Origin: Alphaproteobacteria bacterium
GTDB lineage: Bacteria; Pseudomonadota; Alphaproteobacteria; Ferrovibrionales; Ferrovibrionaceae
Assembly (NCBI GenBank): GCA_017307375.1
Contig: JAFKFH010000005.1
Span: 548,792 to 612,791, forward strand
Direction of reading: 5' to 3'
DNA: 64,000 nucleotides
In this document: positions 9,456-18,601 of the stretch, one piece after another
Layout: each line of letters opens with the position of its first letter
Position numbering within the stretch: the first letter of the stretch is position 1
The notes under the pieces: model-generated
Databases searched by the model: none
What the model was told of the DNA's origin: nothing
What the model saw: only the letters and a program-made list of their open reading frames with translations
Made by a program: the position numbers and the translations under genes

Positions 9456-11339
9456 TCAATGCAGGAAACCGGTGGAGATCCAGGGCACGGCCGCCACCAC
9501 CAGCAGGCCGACGAACAGCGCGAGCAGATAGGGCAGGATCGGCTTCAGCGCCTCGGTCGGGTCGAGCCGGCCGATCGCGCAGGCGGTGTAGTAGCCGACG
9601 CCGAACGGCGGCGCGAACAGGCCGATGCCCATCGCCAGGATGACGACCATCGCATAGTGCACCTCATGGATGCCGACCGCGCGGGCAACGGGGAAAAGAA
9701 GTGGCCCGAACAGCACGATCGCGGGAATGCCCTCCAGCACCGAGCCGAGGATGATGAAGGCCAGGATCGAGGCGGCCATGAAGGTGAAAGCGCCGCCCGG
9801 CAGAGCCGTGATGGTCGCGGCAAGCTGGCGCGAGAAACCGGACTGGGTCAGGGCCCAGGCCATGCCGGTGGCGGTACCGATGATCAGCAGGATCGCGCCG
9901 GACAGCGCCGCCGTGTCGATCAAGGCCGGCCACAGCCGGGCCCACGGAATCTGCTGGCGGAACAGCGCGGCCGCCAGCACGCCATAGGCAAGGCTGTAGG
10001 CCAGCCCGATGGTCGAGACCTCGGTGGCGGTCGCGACACCCTCGACGACGGCGGCCCGGATCAGGAATGGCAGGATCAGCGCCGGCAGCGCGATCAGCAG
10101 GGTGCGGCCGATCTCGGCCCCGCTGGCCCGGCGCACATGGCTCAGATCCTCGTGGCGATACTGGAACCAGACCACGGCGCAGAGCATCACGGCGAGCACC
10201 ACGCCCGGCAGCAGGCCGCCGGTGAACAGGGCGGCGATCGACACGCCGGTGACCGAGCCGATGGTGATCAGCACCAGGCTGGGCGGGATCGTCTCGGTCT
10301 GGGCGCCGGTCGCCGACAGCAGCGCGACGAGGTCGCCGGGGCGGGCGCCGCGCGCCTTCATTTCCGGAAACAGCACCGGCGCCACCGCCGCCATGTCGGC
10401 TGCCTTCGAGCCGGAAATGCCCGAGACGAGATACATCGCCGCCACCAGCACGTATTGCAGCCCGCCGCGGGCATGGCCGATCAGGCTGGCCAGGAAGCCG
10501 ACCATGGCCCGCGCCATCCCGGTGATCTCGATGACGAGGCCCAGGAAGACGAACAGCGGCACCGACAGCAGGATGATATGCGACATGCCCTCGTCCATCC
10601 GGCCGATCACCACGGTCATCGGCGTGCGGGTGGTGATGGCAAGATGGGCGAAGGTGCCCAGGCCGAAGGCGAAGGCGATCGGAATGCCCGACAGCACCGC
10701 CATGCCGACCAGCAGCACGAAGAAGACGATCAGCTTGTAGTTGCCCATCGCCATCAGCAGCGGCTTGGCGCCGACGAGGATTCCGGCAATCACGCCGAGC
10801 AGCACCAGCGCCAGCAGGAATTCCTTCAGCGGCGCCAGACGGCCCAGCCGCAGCAGCCCCAGGAACAGCATCAGGCCGAGGCCGACCGGCACCGCCATCG
10901 CCCGCCAGATATTGGGAATTTCGAGCGCCGGGGTGACGATCGCGGCTTCGTCCAGCGCATATTCGATGGCCGGGTGCAGCACCAGCGCCAGGAACAGCAT
11001 GCCGGCGGCCAGCGCCAGCGCGTCGAAGAACACGCGCCAGCCCGAGGTGGCCCGGGCGACCAGGGCGCCCATGCGCATGTGGTCGAGCCGGCGATAGGCG
11101 ACGACGGCGCCGAGCATGGCAAGCCACAGGAACAGGATCGACGCCAGTTCGTCCGACCAGGTCAGCGGCCGATGAAAGACATAGCGGCTGACCACGCCGG
11201 AAAACAGGATCAGCATCTCGACGACGACGAGGATGCCGACCACGACCTCGATCAGCCGGCCGATGCCGTTCTCGATACGCGCGGCGGCAGCGGTTGCCCA
11301 ATTGCCCGGCATGGGGGCGGTCATCGTCTGGCTGTTCAT
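9456..11339 (-). CDS. TRAP transporter, fused small (DctQ) and large (DctM) permease
   Basis: A 627-residue inner-membrane protein. Residues about 25-170 resemble the four-helix DctQ subunit (SGVVSRYVFHRPLTWSDEL). The rest resembles the DctM subunit, with about a dozen membrane spans and motifs such as GIPIAFAFGLG, GISGSKAADMAAV and PPFGVGYY. Separate DctQ and DctM genes are the common form; fusions are known. It partners the DctP binding protein encoded at 12171 for sodium-driven uptake of an organic acid or similar solute. It is the last gene of the minus-strand operon, 10 bp after the SDR gene. Confidence 0.88.
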   Translation of the reverse strand: MNSQTMTAPMPGNWATAAAARIENGIGRLIEVVVGILVVVEMLILFSGVVSRYVFHRPLTWSDELASILFLWLAMLGAVVAYRRLDHMRMGALVARATSGWRVFFDALALAAGMLFLALVLHPAIEYALDEAAIVTPALEIPNIWRAMAVPVGLGLMLFLGLLRLGRLAPLKEFLLALVLLGVIAGILVGAKPLLMAMGNYKLIVFFVLLVGMAVLSGIPIAFAFGLGTFAHLAITTRTPMTVVIGRMDEGMSHIILLSVPLFVFLGLVIEITGMARAMVGFLASLIGHARGGLQYVLVAAMYLVSGISGSKAADMAAVAPVLFPEMKARGARPGDLVALLSATGAQTETIPPSLVLITIGSVTGVSIAALFTGGLLPGVVLAVMLCAVVWFQYRHEDLSHVRRASGAEIGRTLLIALPALILPFLIRAAVVEGVATATEVSTIGLAYSLAYGVLAAALFRQQIPWARLWPALIDTAALSGAILLIIGTATGMAWALTQSGFSRQLAATITALPGGAFTFMAASILAFIILGSVLEGIPAIVLFGPLLFPVARAVGIHEVHYAMVVILAMGIGLFAPPFGVGYYTACAIGRLDPTEALKPILPYLLALFVGLLVVAAVPWISTGFLH

Positions 11340-11349
11340 CTCGATCCCT

Positions 11350-12141
11350 TCACGCGCGGCAGCTCAGCCCGCCATCGACCGGAAGACAGACCCCGGTGAT
11401 ATAGGCCGCCTCGTCCGACACCAGGAACAGCGCGGCGCGCGCCACATCCCAGGCGGTCCCTGAACGTTTCATCGGCGCGATCTTGTCGCGCGCCTGCTTC
11501 ATCGCCGCGGCATCGGCATATTGCGACACGATCTGCTGGTAGATCAGCGGCGTGTCGATGACGCCGGGCAGCACCGCGTTGGCGCGGATACCTTGCGCGG
11601 CATAGCGCACCGCCAGGGCGCGGGTGAAATGGTTCAGCCCGGCCTTGGAGGCATAGTAGGAAAAATAGGGATAGTCGTTGATCTGCACCGAGGCGAGCGA
11701 CGAGACGTTGACGATCGCCCCCGCCCCCTGCCCCTGCATCACCGGCAGCACATGCTTGCAGGTGAGGAAGACGGACGTCAGGTTGACGTCCATCACCCGA
11801 TGCCAGCCTTGCTCGGTGATGTCGGCCAGATCACCCATCTCGGTGATGCCGACATTGTTGTGCAGGATGTCGATACGGCCGCAGCGGGCGACGACGTCGG
11901 CGACCGTCGCCGCGACCTCGCCGCCCTGCGTCACGTCGGCGGCGAGGGCGAAACCCTTGCCGCCCTCGCCTTCGATGATGCCCACGGTTTCGCCGGCAGC
12001 CGCCAGGTTGCGGTCGACGGCCACGACGGTCGCGCCCTCGCGGGCATAGAGCACGGCGGCGGCCTTGCCGTTACCCCAGCCCGGGCCGGACGAACCCGCG
12101 CCGAATACGAGCGCGATGCGCCCGTCCAGACGTCCAGTCAT
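11350..12141 (-). CDS. short-chain dehydrogenase/reductase (SDR)
   Basis: A 263-residue classical SDR. The nucleotide-binding glycine motif has the extended form GAGSSGPGWGNGKA. NNVG is conserved, the catalytic Ser lies in NVSSLAS and the Tyr-Lys pair in YYASK, and the C-terminus has the usual PVDGGLS. ATG 12141 is chosen because GGAGGG lies about seven bases upstream; ATG 12147 would be too close to it. It sits between the TRAP binding protein and permease genes, so it probably oxidises the imported substrate (a hydroxy group to a keto group) for the ThDP enzymes encoded upstream. Substrate not identifiable. Confidence 0.85.
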   Translation of the reverse strand: MTGRLDGRIALVFGAGSSGPGWGNGKAAAVLYAREGATVVAVDRNLAAAGETVGIIEGEGGKGFALAADVTQGGEVAATVADVVARCGRIDILHNNVGITEMGDLADITEQGWHRVMDVNLTSVFLTCKHVLPVMQGQGAGAIVNVSSLASVQINDYPYFSYYASKAGLNHFTRALAVRYAAQGIRANAVLPGVIDTPLIYQQIVSQYADAAAMKQARDKIAPMKRSGTAWDVARAALFLVSDEAAYITGVCLPVDGGLSCRA

Positions 12142-12170
12142 CGCCATCCCCTCCGCCGTGCCGCCTGTCG

Positions 12171-13187
12171 TCAGGCCGTCTTGCCGGTGAACTTCTCCAG
12201 CACCGCCCAGGCCTCGTCGCCGTATTTGCCCTTCCACTCGGCGAAGAACCCGGCCTGGCGCAGCTTGTCGCGGAAGGCATCCTTGTTGACGGTGTGGAAC
12301 TGCATGCCCTTGGCCTCCAGATCCTTCTGCAGGCTGTTGGTCAGCGCGGCGACGTCGCGCCGCTGGTCCTCGGCGCTCTGGTTCAGGTTCTTGGCCGCGA
12401 TCTCGCGTACGTCCGGCGGCAGGGCTTCCCAGGCCTTCTTGTTGACGAGCATCCAGTAGCCGTCCCACATATGGCCGGTCAGCGACAGGTGCTTCTGCAC
12501 CTCGTAGACCTTGGTGACCCAGATCGCGGCCAGCGGATTCTCCTGGCCCTCGGCGATCTTGGTCTGCAGCGCCGAGTACATCTCGGCGGCATTGATCGAG
12601 ATCGGCGACGAGCCGAAGGCCTTGAACATCGACGACCACAGCGGGCTGACCGGCACGCGGATCTTGAAGCCCTCGAGATCGGCGGGGGTCAGGATCGGCT
12701 TGGTCGACGAGGTGATGTGGCGGAAACCGTTATCCCAGATCTTGTCCATCGCCATGATGTTGGTCTTGGCGATGGCGGCACGGATATAGGCACCCAGTTC
12801 GCCATCCATCGCCTTCCAGACGGCATCATAGTCGGGGAAGGCAAAGCCGATGCCGTTGATCGAGGCGACCGGGACCAGGGTCGACAGGATCAGGCCGGAC
12901 AGCGTGAACATCTCGACCGCGCCCGAGCGCAGCTGGCTCAGCACGTCGGTATCGGAACCGAGCTGGTTGTTGGGGAAGACCTGGATGTCGAGGCGGCCGC
13001 CGGTCGCCTCCTTGATGCGGTTCGACGCCTCGGTCATCCGCACGTTAAGCGGATGGGTGGCCGGCACGTTGCTCGCATACTTGTAGGTGAATTCGGCCGC
13101 GCGCGCCCGGCCGATGCCGAACACCCCGGTCGTGCCCAGCGCCGCGGTGCCGGCGATCAGGGCGGTACGCCTCGTCATCTTGATCAT
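12171..13187 (-). CDS. TRAP transporter substrate-binding protein (DctP family)
   Basis: A 338-residue periplasmic binding protein. The N-terminus has a twin-arginine-like signal (MTRRTALIAG) ending near GRARAAEF. The mature part shows typical DctP features: ATHPLNVRM, FPNNQLGSDTDVL, the carboxylate-binding Arg region FKIRVPVSP and a C-terminal helix. Strong GGGAGGAAA precedes ATG 13187, so the longer in-frame start at 13235 is rejected. It delivers ligand to the fused permease at 9456. It is co-transcribed with the ThDP enzyme gene 31 bp upstream. Confidence 0.9.
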   Translation of the reverse strand: MIKMTRRTALIAGTAALGTTGVFGIGRARAAEFTYKYASNVPATHPLNVRMTEASNRIKEATGGRLDIQVFPNNQLGSDTDVLSQLRSGAVEMFTLSGLILSTLVPVASINGIGFAFPDYDAVWKAMDGELGAYIRAAIAKTNIMAMDKIWDNGFRHITSSTKPILTPADLEGFKIRVPVSPLWSSMFKAFGSSPISINAAEMYSALQTKIAEGQENPLAAIWVTKVYEVQKHLSLTGHMWDGYWMLVNKKAWEALPPDVREIAAKNLNQSAEDQRRDVAALTNSLQKDLEAKGMQFHTVNKDAFRDKLRQAGFFAEWKGKYGDEAWAVLEKFTGKTA

Positions 13188-13218
13188 TGTTTTTCCTCCC
13201 AAGGATTGTTGGCTTGAG

Positions 13219-14931
13219 TTACGCGACGCGGTCACCCTTCTTCACCTGGACCGCCCGGTTGTCGGCGGCAGGCAGCATCTTGGCGGGGTCGCGGGTGACG
13301 ACGACGTCGATCACCACCGGCCCCTTCGTCACGAAGGCACGGGCCAGGGCGGGGGCCACCTCGTCGGGCCGCTCGACCCGGATGCCGGTACAGCCCAGCG
13401 CATCCGCGACCTTGGCATAGTTGGTCTCGGCCAGGTCCGAGGCGTGGTAGGCGCCCAGGCCATACATCAGATGCTGCAGTGCCTTGACGTAGCCCGACGC
13501 CGCGTTGTTGACGACGATCACCGCGAAATCGAGGCCGAGGCGGCGGGCGGTCTCGATCTCGCCCAGCATCATGTTGAAGCCGCCGTCGCCGGTCAGGCTG
13601 ACCACCCGCCGGCCCTTGCCGGCCAGCGCCGCCCCCATCGCGCCGGGCAGGCCATAGCCGATCGAGGCAAAGCCGCGATCGGGCAGGAAGCCGCGGCCCG
13701 CCTGCCTGGTATCGTAGAGCAGCCCGCCCCAATGGGCGGCAAAGCCGCCATCGGCGACCAGGATCCCGTCGGCCGGCATCGCCTTGTTCAGCTCGCCCAT
13801 CAGCCGGCCCATCGCCACCGGCACTTCCTCGGATTCGTAGCGCTCGCGCGTGTTCTCGCGCCAGGCCGCCATGCGCCGCGCGACCTCGCCGCGATAATCG
13901 TCGCGCGCGGTGCGTTCGCCCAGGGCACGATGCAGATCGGCGATGCCGGCGCGCGCATCCCCCCACAACACGACCTCAGGTGCCGCGGTGCGGCCGAATT
14001 CCTCGGCGACGATATCGAGATGGATGATGGTCTTGCCGCGCGGCGGCACGGTATAGCGCTTGGTCGCGATTTCGCCGAGCTTGCAGCCGATCACCAGCAG
14101 CACGTCGGCTTCTTCGATCAGGCCGTTGGCGATGCGGTCGTAGCGCCCGAACAATCCGGCCGACAAGTCGTCGGTACAAGGTATCGCCCCCTTGCCCGTC
14201 ATCGTGTGGGCAACCGGGATGTCGTGGGCGCGGGCGAAGGCGGTCAGTGCGGCGCTGGCATCGCTCAGATGCACGCCGCCGCCCGCCAGGATCAGGGGGC
14301 GCGCGGCGGCCTTCAGCAGCCCCGCAGCCTTGGCCACGGCCGCCTCGTCGGGGCGGCAGCGCAGGGCCGGCGCGGCCTCGTAGGCCGGGTCGGCGCGGAA
14401 CGCGCCCTCGTCGAACGGGTGGGTCGCATGGCAGATGTCTTCCGGCACGTCGATCACCACCGGCCCCGGCCGGCCCGTGGTCGCGATCTGGAACGCCCGG
14501 CGCACCAGTTCCGGGATACGGTCGACCACCTCGACCCGCAGCAGGTCCTTGACCGCGGGGCGCAGGATTTCGGTCTGCCGCGATTCCTGCGTCATGTTCT
14601 TCCAGGAATGGCCGCGATGGGTATTGCCGGTCACCACCACCATCGGCGTGCCGGCGTTCAAGGCCTCGACCAGCCCGGTGACCAGATTGGTCGCGCCCGG
14701 CCCCAGTGTCGCATCGGCCAGCCCGACGCGGCCCGAGACCTTCGCATAGGCATCGGCGGCGAAGACGCCGGCGCGCTCGTCGTTGATCAGGTGATGGTCG
14801 AGGCCGAGGCGGCGGGCGGCATCGTAGAACGGCAGCAACTGGAAGCCGCCCATGCCGAACATCGGCCCGCCATGGTGGGCGGCGATCATCCGGGCCAGCG
14901 CCTCGCCGCCGGTCATCTCGTTCGTGCTCAT
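13219..14931 (-). CDS. thiamine diphosphate-binding enzyme, acetolactate synthase-like
   Basis: A 570-residue ThDP enzyme with the three-domain layout of acetohydroxyacid-synthase-type proteins. The N-terminal Pyr domain has the activating Glu (Glu52 in NDERAGVFA), followed by a central domain and a C-terminal PP domain with LTGDGGFNM and the distal Asn pair. No FAD or regulatory-subunit clue is visible. Its ATG overlaps the E1-beta stop by four bases (ATGA), so translation is coupled. Likely activity is decarboxylation or carboligation of a keto acid or acyloin. True AHAS is unlikely given the TRAP/E1/SDR context, but cannot be excluded from sequence. Confidence 0.82.
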   Translation of the reverse strand: MSTNEMTGGEALARMIAAHHGGPMFGMGGFQLLPFYDAARRLGLDHHLINDERAGVFAADAYAKVSGRVGLADATLGPGATNLVTGLVEALNAGTPMVVVTGNTHRGHSWKNMTQESRQTEILRPAVKDLLRVEVVDRIPELVRRAFQIATTGRPGPVVIDVPEDICHATHPFDEGAFRADPAYEAAPALRCRPDEAAVAKAAGLLKAAARPLILAGGGVHLSDASAALTAFARAHDIPVAHTMTGKGAIPCTDDLSAGLFGRYDRIANGLIEEADVLLVIGCKLGEIATKRYTVPPRGKTIIHLDIVAEEFGRTAAPEVVLWGDARAGIADLHRALGERTARDDYRGEVARRMAAWRENTRERYESEEVPVAMGRLMGELNKAMPADGILVADGGFAAHWGGLLYDTRQAGRGFLPDRGFASIGYGLPGAMGAALAGKGRRVVSLTGDGGFNMMLGEIETARRLGLDFAVIVVNNAASGYVKALQHLMYGLGAYHASDLAETNYAKVADALGCTGIRVERPDEVAPALARAFVTKGPVVIDVVVTRDPAKMLPAADNRAVQVKKGDRVA

Positions 14932-15902
14932 CGCATCATCTCCGTGACGGCGGCAACAATGGCATCGCGGCTGACGCGCACGGCATCCTCGACCGGCGGG
15001 GCATAACCGACCGGCGCGCGCGGCGCTCCCAGCCGGCGAACCGGCGTCTTCAGGTCGCGGCCCAGCCGCTCGGCCACCGTGGCGGCGATCTCGGCGCCGA
15101 AGCCCGCCACCGCCACCGCCTCGTGGGTGACCAGCAGGCGGCCGGTGCGGGCGACGCTCGCCAGTACCCGTTCCTTGTCCCACGGCCAGATCGATCGCAG
15201 GTCGATCACCTCGGCCTCGATGCCCTGCCCGGCCAACGCCTCGGCGGCGGCCGCCGCGACATGCACCTGCGCCGACCACGACACGATGGTGGCATCGCCG
15301 CCGCCGCGCACGATCCGGGCCTCGCCGAAGGGCACGAGATAATCGGGGTCGTCGGGCACCTCGTCCTCCAGGCCCCAGAGGTTCTTGTGCTCCATGTAGA
15401 CCACCGGATCGTCGCAGCGGATCGCGGCCTTGAGCATGCCCTTGTTGTCGGCCGGGGTGGCCGGGCAGGCGACGACCAGGCCCGGGATATGGGCGTACCA
15501 GGATTCCAGCGACTGCGAATGCTGGGCGGCCGACGACCGCCACATGCCGATCGGTTCGCGCACCACCAGCGGCACGCGCGCCTGGCCGCCGAACATGAAG
15601 CGCGCCTTGGCTGCCTGGTTGACCAGTTCGTCGACGGCACACAGCGCAAAATCGGAAAACCGCATCTCGACCACCGGCCGCGTGCCGGTCATCGCCGCGC
15701 CGACGGCGGCGCCGAGGATGGCAGCCTCCGAGATCGGGGCATCCGATACCCGGTCCGGCCCGAAGGTTTCGGTCAGGCCGCGATACTGGCCGAACACCCC
15801 GCCGCGGCCGAGATCCTCGCCGATGGCCCAGACCAGCGGGTCGCGGGCAAGTTCCTCGGCCAGCGCGGCGCGCCCGGCGTCGAGATAGCTGAGACGCGCC
15901 AT
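14928..15902 (-). CDS. 2-oxoacid/acetoin dehydrogenase E1 component, beta subunit
   Basis: A 324-residue E1-beta protein. Visible are AIGEDLGRGGVFGQYRGL, the conserved ISEAAILGAAVG, VVEMRFSDF, and a C-terminal transketolase domain with VIDLRSIWPWD and THEAVAVAGFG. It forms an alpha2beta2 ThDP enzyme with the adjacent alpha subunit. Its ATG shares a base with the alpha stop (TGATG). The upstream partner and the coupled downstream ThDP gene imply one pathway. No lipoyl E2 or E3 gene is found in the window, so the complex would need subunits encoded elsewhere or act without them. Confidence 0.88.
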   Translation of the reverse strand: MARLSYLDAGRAALAEELARDPLVWAIGEDLGRGGVFGQYRGLTETFGPDRVSDAPISEAAILGAAVGAAMTGTRPVVEMRFSDFALCAVDELVNQAAKARFMFGGQARVPLVVREPIGMWRSSAAQHSQSLESWYAHIPGLVVACPATPADNKGMLKAAIRCDDPVVYMEHKNLWGLEDEVPDDPDYLVPFGEARIVRGGGDATIVSWSAQVHVAAAAAEALAGQGIEAEVIDLRSIWPWDKERVLASVARTGRLLVTHEAVAVAGFGAEIAATVAERLGRDLKTPVRRLGAPRAPVGYAPPVEDAVRVSRDAIVAAVTEMMR

Positions 15903-16900
15903 CAGTAAGCCTCCACGGCGGGCGAGCCGATATCCTGGACGTCGACGAAGGCCTGATCGGCCGGCGGATAGGGCGCGGCCCGGGCGCTGCCATAGGCCGC
16001 TTCCATCTCGGCCAGCGCGGCGGCCCGAACCGCGTCGACCTCGGCGGCCGCGACGCCCGCGGCCAGCAGCGTATCGCGCGCCCGGCCGATCGGATCGTTG
16101 TGGGCCTGCGCCTCGACCTCGCCGGCCGGGCGATAGGTCGCGGGATCGGCGCCGGTGTGGCCGGTGATGCGGTAGGTGCGGGCATGCAGGAAGCGCGGGC
16201 CGTCGCCGGCGCGGATGGCGCCGATCAGTTCGGCTGCCGCGGCGTCGACCGCCAGGACATCGTTGCCGTCGACCTCGACCGCCGGCACGCCGATGGCGCG
16301 CGCCCGGGCGGCGGGGCCGGCCCCGGCCGTCATCGTGGCGGTCCGGGTCGTCGCCGAATAGCCGTTGTCCTCGCAGACGAACAGCACCGGCAGGCGGAAC
16401 ACCGCGGCCCAGTTCAACCCTTCCAGAAACGGCCCGCGATTGATCGCGCCATCGCCGAAGAAGCAGGCGACCATGCGGTTTTCCCGGCGCAGCTTGATGG
16501 CATGCGCCGCGCCGGCCGCGATGACGATGTTGGCGCCGACCACGCCGTTGGCGCCGAGCATGCCGACCTCGAAATCGGCGATATGCATCGACCCGCCCTT
16601 GCCGCCGCAATTGCCGCCGACACGGCCGAGCAGTTCGTGCATCATCGCGGTGGCCGACGCGCCCTTGGCCAGGGTGTGGCCATGGCCGCGATGGGTCGAC
16701 AGCAGCAGGTCGTCGGCCGACATGTGGCCCATCACCCCGACCGGCACCGCTTCCTGGCCGATCGACGGGTGGATCGCCCCAAGGACGACCTTGTCGGCCA
16801 GGCCGCGCAACGCGACCTCCTCGAGGGCGCGGATGCGGTGCATCATCTGATGCTGCCTCCGCAAGCGCTCGATATCGATATTGGCCCCTGAACTCGCCAC
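15902..16900 (-). CDS. 2-oxoacid/acetoin dehydrogenase E1 component, alpha subunit
   Basis: A 332-residue E1-alpha protein of the pyruvate/acetoin dehydrogenase type. The ThDP motif begins FFGDGAINRG and ends at ENNG-like CEDNGYS. GGKGGSMHI and STHRGHGHTLAKG are typical of acetoin-type alpha subunits. The start codon is GTG at 16900, supported by GGGAGGT a few bases upstream. It is 12 bp after the IclR stop and shares one base with the beta-subunit start. Resemblance to acetoin:acceptor oxidoreductase is higher than to PDH E1, but the substrate is unproven. Confidence 0.88.
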   Translation of the reverse strand: MASSGANIDIERLRRQHQMMHRIRALEEVALRGLADKVVLGAIHPSIGQEAVPVGVMGHMSADDLLLSTHRGHGHTLAKGASATAMMHELLGRVGGNCGGKGGSMHIADFEVGMLGANGVVGANIVIAAGAAHAIKLRRENRMVACFFGDGAINRGPFLEGLNWAAVFRLPVLFVCEDNGYSATTRTATMTAGAGPAARARAIGVPAVEVDGNDVLAVDAAAAELIGAIRAGDGPRFLHARTYRITGHTGADPATYRPAGEVEAQAHNDPIGRARDTLLAAGVAAAEVDAVRAAALAEMEAAYGSARAAPYPPADQAFVDVQDIGSPAVEAY

Positions 16901-16912
16901 GCTACCTCCCCA

Positions 16913-17695
16913 TCAACCCAGTTTCGCCGCGCGCGGCACGGGCATCAGCCCGGCTTCGAGGCCGCGCGCCTCGGCCGTCAGCAAGTCGACCAGTTCCCGA
17001 ACCCGCTCCGGCGTCATCCGGTCGCGGATCGCGGCCAGCGACAGCGAGGCGAACGGCACTCCGGAGGGGTCCATCGCCACCACGCCGATCGCGTTCATGC
17101 CGGAAACGATCCGCCCCTCGTTCAGCGCATGGCCCTCGGCCCGGGTGCGGGCGACCAGGCTGCGCAGCATGTCGGGCTCGAAGCCCTGGAAGTCCTTCAG
17201 CCATTTGACGTTCTGGGCGATCACCCCCTCGACCTCGGCATCGGGCAGGCCGGCGAGCAGCGCCAGGCTGCCGGCACCGACGCCGAGCGGCCGGCGGTCG
17301 CCGACGTCGAGGGTCAGGGTGCGGATCGGGAAATCGCCGACGGCGCGCGCGACGCAGATCGCCGCGCCGCCTTCGCGCACCGAGGCGAAGACGGTGTCGC
17401 CGGTGGCTTGCGCGAGGCGATCGAGGATCGGCTGGACCACCCCGGCGGCATGATGGCGCATCGCCGAGCCGCCGAGGGCGATGGCGCCGGCGCCCAGCCG
17501 GTAATGCTTGGCCGGCAATTGCTGATAGGCGAAGCCGACCGAGACCAGCGCGGTCAGCAGCCGATGAACCGTGGCCTTGGACAGCCCGGTGGCGTCGGCG
17601 ATGTCGGACAACGCCACGCCATCCGGGCCGCCCGCTGACAGGGCGCGCAGAATGGCGGCGACGCGATCGACCGTCTTGACGGCAAGATCCTGCAC
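16913..17695 (-). CDS. IclR family transcriptional regulator
   Basis: A 260-residue IclR-type regulator. An N-terminal winged helix-turn-helix (SDIADATGLSKATVHRLL, residues about 28-45) is followed by a C-terminal effector-binding domain. The start is GTG at 17695 (VQDLAVKTVDR), with a strong GGGAGGAG eight bases upstream; reading further upstream runs into the divergent gene. As first gene of the TRAP/E1/SDR operon it probably senses the imported compound or an intermediate and controls both the operon and the divergent 17801 gene from the 105-bp gap between them. Confidence 0.88.
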   Translation of the reverse strand: MQDLAVKTVDRVAAILRALSAGGPDGVALSDIADATGLSKATVHRLLTALVSVGFAYQQLPAKHYRLGAGAIALGGSAMRHHAAGVVQPILDRLAQATGDTVFASVREGGAAICVARAVGDFPIRTLTLDVGDRRPLGVGAGSLALLAGLPDAEVEGVIAQNVKWLKDFQGFEPDMLRSLVARTRAEGHALNEGRIVSGMNAIGVVAMDPSGVPFASLSLAAIRDRMTPERVRELVDLLTAEARGLEAGLMPVPRAAKLG

Positions 17696-17800
17696 TCGGA
17701 CGCTCCTCCCAGGCGCTTGTTCTAAAGTCTTGCGCCAAAGCTTTTCCGAAAACGCGGGCGATGCTATCCAGAATTCGGAACGCAAGTCAACGAGGATGCC

Positions 17801-18601
17801 ATGAGCGCCAATCCGATCGTCGTTGCCGCCACCATCACCAAGCTGCCGGACTGCCGTGGCGCCGTCCTGGTCACCGGCTCGCATGGCGGGGCGCTCTGCG
17901 GCCATCTCGCCATCGCCGCCGGGGTGCGGGCGGCGATCTTCCATGATGCCGGGGGTGGGCTCGACCGCGCCGGCATCGCCTCGCTCGACCTGCTGGGCAG
18001 CTTCGGCATCGCCGCCGCGGCGGTAGGCCATTATTCCTGTCGGATCGGTGACGCCGACGATGTGATGGCGCGTGGCCGGATCAGCCATGCCAACCCGGCG
18101 GCGGCGCGGCTCGGCGTTGCCACTGGCCAGGCCGCGGCGGAGGCCGCCGAGATTCTTCGGCAAGCGGAACTGCGCGCAGCGACCACGCCCGGCCTGGTCG
18201 AGGCCCGCATGGTGCTGGACCGCCCTGCCCGGCCGCTGGTGCTGATCGATTCGGCTTCGCTGGTCGATGCCGCGGTTGATCGGGGCGCCGTGATCGTCAC
18301 CGGCTCGCATGGCGGGCTGGTCGGCGGCAAGCCGGAGATGGCGTTGCGTGCCGACGGCTTCGCCGCCGTCTTCAACGACGCCGGCATCGGCATCGAGGAT
18401 GCCGGCATCGGCCGGCTGAAACCGCTGGATCAACGCGGCATCGCCGCGTTTGTCGTGCGCGCCGATTCGGCGCGCATCGGCGAGGCGCGGTCGAGCTACG
18501 ACGGCATCATTTCAGTGGTCAACGACACCGCCGCCCGCCTCGGCGCCGTACCGGGCGGCAAGGCGGCCGAGGTGCTGGAGCGCTGGGCGGCGGGAAGCTA
18601 G
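17801..18601 (+). CDS. uncharacterised protein made of two copies of one domain
   Basis: A 266-residue soluble protein, family not recognised. Residues 19-121 and 161-262 are clear internal repeats. VTGSHGG occurs at 24-30 and 166-172, HDAG/NDAG at 48-51 and 192-195, RIGDA/RIGEA at 81-85 and 225-229, and AARLG in both. The conserved Gly, His and Asp residues look like an active or ligand-binding site duplicated by gene fusion. No signal peptide or membrane helix is seen. It is divergent from the IclR gene across 105 bp, so co-regulation with the TRAP/E1 operon and a role in the same pathway are likely but inferred. Confidence 0.75.
   Translation: MSANPIVVAATITKLPDCRGAVLVTGSHGGALCGHLAIAAGVRAAIFHDAGGGLDRAGIASLDLLGSFGIAAAAVGHYSCRIGDADDVMARGRISHANPAAARLGVATGQAAAEAAEILRQAELRAATTPGLVEARMVLDRPARPLVLIDSASLVDAAVDRGAVIVTGSHGGLVGGKPEMALRADGFAAVFNDAGIGIEDAGIGRLKPLDQRGIAAFVVRADSARIGEARSSYDGIISVVNDTAARLGAVPGGKAAEVLERWAAGS

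Noticed and set aside
9420..11399. Long plus-strand frame opposite the TRAP permease
   Set aside because: Shadow frame; the minus strand clearly encodes a DctQ-DctM fusion with membrane helices.
13219..16185. A very long minus-strand frame fused upstream of the ThDP enzyme
   Set aside because: Only the part from 14931 onward matches a protein family; the rest is an out-of-frame reading of the E1-beta gene and of part of E1-alpha, kept open by high GC.
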